DNA of 10,496 nt from an uncultured Flavobacteriales bacterium (lineage in GTDB: Bacteria > Bacteroidota > Bacteroidia > Flavobacteriales_D > Sanyastnellaceae): the NCBI GenBank assembly GCA_938092195.1, contig CALKHD010000148.1:1-10496 (forward strand), in the 5' to 3' direction. This document shows positions 6,893-10,496 of the stretch, in pieces. Each line of letters begins with the position of its first letter. Position 1 is the stretch's first letter. The notes beneath the pieces are model-generated. The model made no database searches and was not told the origin of the DNA. It worked only from the letters and a program-made list of their open reading frames with translations. Both the position numbers and the translations under genes were made by a program.

Positions 6893-8221
6893 TCAGATTC
6901 TTTTTGAACGCCAATCATGGCGGAACAAAAACCACGCGCATCCCAAGCCCATAGAGGAGAAATAAGAGAACTCGACCCACCATATGCGCCAAACGGGCTG
7001 GGGCCACCACAATGTGACGCTGAAGGCGCAAAAGGCGTAAATGACAATGGCGGACAATTCGATCACGAGTGCCGGTGTGGTGTGGCCACTGCCTTGTATG
7101 GCGCTCAGCATCACCGACACGGCGCTGTACAACATCATGGCCAGAAAAATGACGGGCAGTGTTTTTCCTGCTGCCTGCAATCCTTCCGGATCGTCAAAGA
7201 AGGGTTGTGCGAGCCATTCCGGATACAGAAGCAGGCCATGGGCCAAGATGACGATGCCGGTGATGTTCACCACAAAAAGCCGGCGAAGGGTGTCGGGCAA
7301 TTCAGACCCACGCTCTTCTCCGAGCAATGTGCTGACGTACGTTCTGGTGGTCTGCTGAACACCTTGGGTGACCGTAAAGGCGAGCATAAAGTAGTTCCGA
7401 GCCACATGGCTGACTTTGAGCTCGAGCATGCCCACCTGTTCCACCAGAAAAAAAAACATACTCCATGTGCCCAACGTGAGCGTCAATTGGAGAACCAGAG
7501 GGAAGGCCAGTTTGATCCAATGCCAGACTTCTTGGAAGTTCAGAAGCTGACGCTCCCAAACCGCCTTGCCATTGGCCCGAATGACCGCCACAAGAAGTAC
7601 GCTCAAACCCGCACATTCTGCGCCAAAGCTGGCCCATGCCGCGCCCTCTGCACCCAAACCTGGCATTCCCCAGCGTCCTGAAATGAGAACCGAGTCTCCC
7701 AGAATGTTCACCACCCCCACGCTGATCATGGACACCATGAGCACTTTGGAGCGTGCCGTCCCCATGAAGTAGGCGTAGAGCATCAACATCATGAATCCAG
7801 GCAAAAAACCCCATTTGCGCACAGCGATGAACCGGGAGAAGACGTCACCTGTGGCGGGGTCACGAAAAACGTCGGCAAACCCCAATTGCAGTCCAAAGTG
7901 AACGGTTGCAATCAGACAGAACCCAATCAAGAGCAACCCCAGCAGTCCAGTTCGGAGCAAAACCAAGGCGCGTTCTGCGCGGCCTTCTCCCACACGGCGG
8001 GCAATGAGGATTTGACCTAGGCTGGCCAAACCTTGCCCCACCATGGCCAGAGTGATGTACAAGATTCCGGCATTTCCGGCGCCATTCAGGGCGGCGTCGG
8101 AGACTTGACTCAAGAAGTAATTGTCGGTGAGCACCACCAAGAATTGGGTAAAGGTGCCTGCTGAAATGGGCAGTGCCAAGCTGAGAATGGAGCGGTAATC
8201 GCTCGACAATGAAGTACTCAT
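6893..8221 (-). CDS. MATE-family multidrug/organic cation efflux transporter
   Basis: Inner-membrane antiporter of the MATE (NorM/DinF) family that would export drugs or metabolites using Na+ or H+ gradients. The product is 442 residues, typical for MATE, with about 12 hydrophobic segments. From the ATG at 8221 the protein begins MSTSLSSDYRSILSLALPIS, the usual short cytoplasmic tail before helix 1. An upstream ATG at 8254 would add 11 residues and overlap trmH. Family-like features are the GNAGILYITLAMVGQGLASLGQ-type helix followed by ARRVGEGR (residues 74-81), and VVNILGDSVLI..RWGMPGLGAEGAAWAS around 170-200, matching the MATE N-x-x-x-D...G-x-P-x-L-G-x-x-G-A-A pattern. The start is 10 bp after the trmH stop, implying cotranscription. 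A run of nine T residues in the coding strand (plus-strand A's 7448-7456) encodes part of MFFFL and could be slippage prone. Substrate is unknown. Confidence 0.92.
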   Translation of the reverse strand: MSTSLSSDYRSILSLALPISAGTFTQFLVVLTDNYFLSQVSDAALNGAGNAGILYITLAMVGQGLASLGQILIARRVGEGRAERALVLLRTGLLGLLLIGFCLIATVHFGLQLGFADVFRDPATGDVFSRFIAVRKWGFLPGFMMLMLYAYFMGTARSKVLMVSMISVGVVNILGDSVLISGRWGMPGLGAEGAAWASFGAECAGLSVLLVAVIRANGKAVWERQLLNFQEVWHWIKLAFPLVLQLTLTLGTWSMFFFLVEQVGMLELKVSHVARNYFMLAFTVTQGVQQTTRTYVSTLLGEERGSELPDTLRRLFVVNITGIVILAHGLLLYPEWLAQPFFDDPEGLQAAGKTLPVIFLAMMLYSAVSVMLSAIQGSGHTTPALVIELSAIVIYAFCAFSVTLWWPQPVWRIWWVEFSYFSSMGLGCAWFLFRHDWRSKRI

Positions 8222-8231
8222 GTCAAAGTGC

Positions 8232-8903
8232 TCAGAGGCGTGGTGGCTCTTCACCTGAGCGCAACCGGTTCAGAAGCCCTTGGGCGTCTTTCACAGTTTT
8301 GCTGGCCCAGTCTCCCAAAATTCGCGGGTGCTCCTCTTGGGGAACTTGCCAGGGCAACCCGTTGGTGGAACGCACCCGACGGGCAATGGTTTGAAGGGTG
8401 AGTGCAGCGGCCACAGAGATGTTGTAGCTCTCTGTGAAGCCAAACATGGGGATGCGAACGAAATAATCGGCTTCTGCTTTGGCTTCTTCGGTGATTCCAG
8501 GTCCTTCAGAGCCAAACACCAGGGCCACGGGCCGATCCAAGGGAAGGTCTTCGGGTGTGGTGTCGCTGGTGTGCGGGGTGGTGCAACAAATGGCATACCC
8601 CCTTGATTTGAGGTCCCTTAAGGCGGACCTGGTCTCGGTGTGACGTTCAATGTCCAGCCATTTTGCGGCGCCTTTGGAGACTCCCGGCGCCACACGATAT
8701 GGGTGGTTTACCTCGATGATGTGTGCCGTTTGAATTCCAAACCCATCACAGCTGCGGAGCACGGCAGAGGTGTTATGCGGATCATAGAGGTCCTCCGTGA
8801 CGGCGGTTACCCAATGCATGCGCTGCTCCAAAACCTCGGCAAATCGTTGCTTTCTGGCTTCGGTGAGGTAGGGTGCAAGAAGGGGGAATCGATCGTCTGT
8901 CAC
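8232..8903 (-). CDS. trmH: TrmH-family (SpoU) RNA 2'-O-methyltransferase, likely tRNA Gm18
   Basis: S-adenosylmethionine-dependent 2'-O-ribose methyltransferase with the SPOUT trefoil-knot fold. The 223 residues match TrmH (tRNA guanosine-18) better than the longer RlmB. Motif 1 is DPHNTSAVLRSCDGFG (41-56), including N44 and the catalytic R50. Motif 2 is LVFGSEGPGIT (128-138). Motif 3 is IPMFGFTESYNISVAAAL (151-168). An N-terminal helix of YLTEARKQRFAEVLEQR (12-28) and a C-terminal helical extension flank the core, as in TrmH. The start is GTG at 8903: it brings in the conserved N-terminal helix, while the next ATG (8819) would cut it off. The HU terminator U-tract lies only four bases upstream. 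The gene is followed by the MATE transporter. TrmH function is inferred by length and motifs; another tRNA/rRNA 2'-O-methyltransferase is possible. Confidence 0.9.
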   Translation of the reverse strand: MTDDRFPLLAPYLTEARKQRFAEVLEQRMHWVTAVTEDLYDPHNTSAVLRSCDGFGIQTAHIIEVNHPYRVAPGVSKGAAKWLDIERHTETRSALRDLKSRGYAICCTTPHTSDTTPEDLPLDRPVALVFGSEGPGITEEAKAEADYFVRIPMFGFTESYNISVAAALTLQTIARRVRSTNGLPWQVPQEEHPRILGDWASKTVKDAQGLLNRLRSGEEPPRL

Positions 8904-8907
8904 GTCG

Positions 8908-8947
8908 CAAAGAAAATCCCCGGAACGCCAATGGCGAGCCGGGGATT
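8908..8947 (-). terminator. Intrinsic terminator of the HU gene
   Basis: On the minus strand, arms AATCCCCGG and CCGGGGATT (plus coordinates 8939-8947 and 8915-8923) form a perfect 9-bp stem. Inside is a second 4-bp stem, CGCC/GGCG (8933-8936 and 8926-8929), with a 3-base loop and a symmetrical 2x2 internal loop. The right arm runs straight into TTCTTT. It lies 20 bp after the HU stop, so it is well placed to end the HU message. It abuts the trmH GTG start, leaving no independent leader for trmH. Confidence 0.88.
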
Positions 8948-8967
8948 GTCGTTTCGTTATGGAAGGC

Positions 8968-9240
8968 TTACTTGACCTTCTCGTTCAATTCAGCACCTGG
9001 CTTGAACTTCACCACGTTCTTAGCTGCGATGGTGATTTCCTTTCCGGTCTGTGGGTTACGACCCTTGCGGGCTTCACGGTGAGTCACGGAAAATGATCCG
9101 AAGCCAACGAGAGCAACACGCTCGCCTGACTTGAGTGCGCCACTGGTGGCGTCGATGAATGCGTCGAGGGCGCGACCTGCGTCGGCCTTGCTGATGCCGG
9201 CACCTTCGGCCATGGCATCACGAAGTTCTGATTTGTTCAT
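8968..9240 (-). CDS. HU-family nucleoid DNA-binding protein
   Basis: Small histone-like protein that binds and bends DNA as a dimer, compacting the nucleoid. It is 90 residues, the standard HU length. The N-terminal helical dimerisation region is MNKSELRDAMAEGAGIS (1-17) through about residue 40. The hallmark turn VGFGSFSV (45-52) is followed by the DNA-embracing beta arm with REARKGRNPQTGKEI (55-69), where P63 is the intercalating proline, then the closing strand/helix AAKNVVKFKPGAEL (72-85). No IHF-specific or long-tail features are visible, so plain HU is favoured. The gene appears monocistronic: it has a TACATTTG promoter 29 bases upstream of its ATG and a strong terminator immediately downstream. 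Confidence 0.96.
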   Translation of the reverse strand: MNKSELRDAMAEGAGISKADAGRALDAFIDATSGALKSGERVALVGFGSFSVTHREARKGRNPQTGKEITIAAKNVVKFKPGAELNEKVK

Positions 9241-9269
9241 GGTAATCGTTAATTAGGTTGTGAACTCCT

Positions 9270-9277
9270 CAAATGTA
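9270..9277 (-). promoter_or_regulatory. Bacteroidota -7 promoter element (TACATTTG) for HU
   Basis: The minus strand reads TACATTTG, an exact TAnnTTTG match. It ends 29 bases before the HU ATG, giving a leader of roughly 25 bases that opens with AGGAG (too far from the ATG to be an ordinary Shine-Dalgarno) and is A/T-rich next to the start codon. No TTG was found at the expected -33 position; the upstream segment is GC-rich. Confidence 0.6.
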
Positions 9278-9334
9278 TATGCTAAAGCCCGCGTCCCGCG
9301 CGGCATAGCGAAGGATTTTATCCGATTTGTGAAT

Positions 9335-9385
9335 AAACCACCATGAATTATGGAAAAACCCAAGAATCCAGCATTCATGGGGTTT
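9335..9385. repeat. Imperfect 13-bp inverted repeat between HU and thioesterase genes
   Basis: AAACC-A-CCATGAAT (9335-9348) is mirrored by ATTCATGGGGTTT (9373-9385): 13 complementary positions with a single bulged A at 9340, separated by 24 bases. It sits inside the 187-bp divergent region, 43 bp before the thioesterase ATG and beyond the HU -7 element. It lacks a T-tract, so an operator or a leader hairpin is more likely than a terminator. The rest of 9241-9427 holds the HU promoter and leader. I saw no exact TAnnTTTG element for the plus-strand gene and no small ORF of note. Confidence 0.5.
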
Positions 9386-9427
9386 GTCAGCGGATGACCG
9401 AGATTTGCGCTTTTAAATCAAACCTGA

Positions 9428-9892
9428 ATGTCCTCTGATTTGCCCATTCACCCCATGGAAAACGCCTTCGAAGCCATGGGGCCCGTCGTCGATTATGAGG
9501 TGGGCCTGCGTTACAGCGATATGGACACGTTCGGTCATGTCAACAACGCGCGCTACTTCACGTTTTTGGAGGAAGCGAGGATTGCGTGGTTCGAGGCTTG
9601 CGTCCCTGAAAAATGGGACTTTGAAAAGCACGGGGTTCTGGTCGTTCGCAATGAAATGGATTACATCAAGCCCGTGAATCCCGGAGACAGGTTGGTCATT
9701 CGGTTGGGGGCATCCGGGATGGGCAATTCCAGCATCAACATCAAGTATGAGGGTTTTGTGTTTCCTCAAGGGGAGGAAGAGAAGGCCGCCTTGGCTTTTC
9801 GCGCCGCCACCACTTTGGTAAGTTGGGACACCTTGGCCGGCAAGGTCACACGGGTCCACGATGATTGGCGCATGGCGATCACCGGCGCTTGA
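9428..9892 (+). CDS. Acyl-CoA thioesterase, 4HBT/YbgC-like hotdog fold
   Basis: Cytoplasmic single-hotdog thioesterase that hydrolyses acyl-CoA (or acyl-ACP) thioesters; such enzymes act as multimers. The product is 154 residues, within the family's range. The signature is VGLRYSDMDTFGHVNNARYFTFLEEAR (25-51), where D33, followed by T-F-G-H-V-N-N, corresponds to the catalytic aspartate of 4-hydroxybenzoyl-CoA thioesterase-type enzymes. NEMDYIKPVNPGDRLVIRL (75-93) and the SSINIKYEGF strand (100-109) complete the fold. ATG at 9428 is taken as start; Met10 (9455) or Met17 (9476) would also keep the whole domain, as the first 20 residues are not conserved. It is divergent from HU across a 187-bp region with an inverted repeat, and converges on the GH13 gene with a 7-bp gap. 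The physiological acyl substrate is unknown. Confidence 0.9.
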   Translation: MSSDLPIHPMENAFEAMGPVVDYEVGLRYSDMDTFGHVNNARYFTFLEEARIAWFEACVPEKWDFEKHGVLVVRNEMDYIKPVNPGDRLVIRLGASGMGNSSINIKYEGFVFPQGEEEKAALAFRAATTLVSWDTLAGKVTRVHDDWRMAITGA

Positions 9893-9899
9893 ATCGAAA

Positions 9900-10496
9900 T
9901 CAACGTTTCAAGAGGTAAACCTGAAAGTGCCAAGGCTCCAAGGTCATGTCTTGTCCCCAAACGAATTCAGAGGGGCCCGAGCCATGGACGCCCAACACAG
10001 AGGTCCCAGTTTGCGCACCGTTTTGAAGGGGAGCCAATGAAGACCAATCCAAAGCGTCAGCTTGGTCAGAGGCATTGGTGATCACCAATAAATGGTGCTC
10101 CCCATCTGAGCGAAGGAAATGGTACTGGCCTTTTCTGGGAATCAAGTGACTCATGGGTGAGGCAAAGCACGCCCTGTGATTTTTGCGCGTTTGACCCAAT
10201 GCGGCGGTGTAGTTCCAGAGTTTGTTTTCAGTTGGGGTTCTCTCTGAAGCAAGAAAGGCATTTCGTTTGTCACTGACCCAACCACCCGGGAAGTCATCTC
10301 TCACCAATCCATCGGGTGCTGCAAAACCATCCATGCCGAGTTCGGTGCCGTAATAAAGACAAGGGATGCCACGGGTCATCATCACCAGGCCGATGCCGTA
10401 CCGAGTTCTTGGGATGTCACCGGCCACGCTGCTCCATCGATCGGTGTCGTGGTTGTCGACGAAGGTGATCAATCGATTGGGGTCAGGGTACACCCC
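9900..10496 (-). CDS. GH13 alpha-amylase-family glycosidase, C-terminal part (cyclomaltodextrinase/neopullulanase-like)
   Basis: Partial gene: the frame is open through the right edge, so the N-terminus and catalytic nucleophile and acid/base (GH13 regions II and III) are outside the window. About 199 C-terminal residues are present. Conserved region IV is LITFVDNHDTDRW, with the transition-state-stabilising Asp of the D-N-H-D motif, followed by MMTRGIPCLYYGTELGM, the end of the TIM barrel. The next segment, GLVRDDFPGGW..DKRNAF, is typical of Bacteroidota cyclomaltodextrinase/neopullulanase (SusA-like) enzymes. A beta-sandwich C-terminal domain follows (about 110-199), ending FQVYLLKR. The enzyme would cleave alpha-1,4 bonds of maltodextrins or cyclodextrins. 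A GTG at 10493 is internal, not a start. Its stop lies 7 bp from that of the convergent thioesterase. Confidence 0.88.
   Translation of the reverse strand, partial: GVYPDPNRLITFVDNHDTDRWSSVAGDIPRTRYGIGLVMMTRGIPCLYYGTELGMDGFAAPDGLVRDDFPGGWVSDKRNAFLASERTPTENKLWNYTAALGQTRKNHRACFASPMSHLIPRKGQYHFLRSDGEHHLLVITNASDQADALDWSSLAPLQNGAQTGTSVLGVHGSGPSEFVWGQDMTLEPWHFQVYLLKR

Noticed and set aside
6831..6914. Longer N-terminus for fmt starting at 6914
   Set aside because: The extra 28 residues are basic and unlike Fmt N-termini, would overlap the MATE stop, and would span the TACCTTTG promoter element. The ATG at 6830 places the first conserved strand correctly.
6917..7681. 254-codon open frame antisense to the MATE gene
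   Set aside because: Its translation is low-complexity, rich in His, Gln and Gly with no domain; it mirrors the transmembrane-coding strand and is a shadow.
10493..10496. GTG at 10493 as the start of the GH13 gene
   Set aside because: The frame continues open to the window edge, and the segment begins in the middle of the catalytic barrel just before region IV, so this is an internal valine.

Overview
The window looks like ordinary chromosomal DNA from a member of the Bacteroidota with fairly high GC (mid-50s percent by eye, not computed). Three things point there. Several genes have a TAnnTTTG element, the phylum's -7 promoter consensus, close to their starts. Clear Shine-Dalgarno sequences are scarce. 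Several proteins (class IV aminotransferase, Fmt, TrmH-family methyltransferase, cyclomaltodextrinase-like GH13, MutA-type mutase domain) read like Bacteroidota versions of their families. A finer placement is not supportable from this sequence alone. Coding density is very high: the only gap over 100 bases is the 187-base divergent region at 9241-9427. I see no tRNA, rRNA, insertion sequence, CRISPR array or phage gene.

Layout. At the left edge a peptide/nickel-type ABC transporter permease (+) meets a convergent minus-strand cluster, reading csaA-like tRNA-binding protein, then a HAD phosphatase, then a class IV aminotransferase. Only 39 bp separate csaA from a divergent 1023-codon gene on the plus strand. 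This encodes a coenzyme B12-dependent methylmalonyl-CoA mutase in which a shortened MutA-like (small-subunit) region is joined to a complete MutB-like catalytic chain. It converges on fmt (methionyl-tRNA formyltransferase), which lies downstream of a MATE transporter and a TrmH-family RNA 2'-O-methyltransferase, all on the minus strand. Upstream of these, also on the minus strand, is an HU gene with its own strong intrinsic terminator. The HU promoter region is divergent from a plus-strand 4HBT-type acyl-CoA thioesterase, which converges on the C-terminal part of a GH13 glycosidase that runs off the right edge.

How the genes fit together. Most are housekeeping or central metabolism rather than one pathway: translation and tRNA work (fmt, trmH, csaA-like), chromosome architecture (HU), acyl-CoA metabolism (mutase, thioesterase), sugar metabolism (GH13, HAD phosphatase) and transport (ABC permease, MATE). 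The only likely operons are csaA-HAD-aminotransferase and trmH-MATE-(fmt).

Most notable points. The MutA-MutB fusion on one polypeptide is the strongest. Next are promoter -7 elements so close to start codons that several mRNAs would be leaderless or nearly so, and an HU terminator whose U-tract lies four bases from the trmH start. A perfect palindrome forms the shared end of two convergent genes, and the HAD phosphatase has serines where GmhB enzymes carry zinc-binding cysteines. I did not find evidence for a wholly new multi-gene system.
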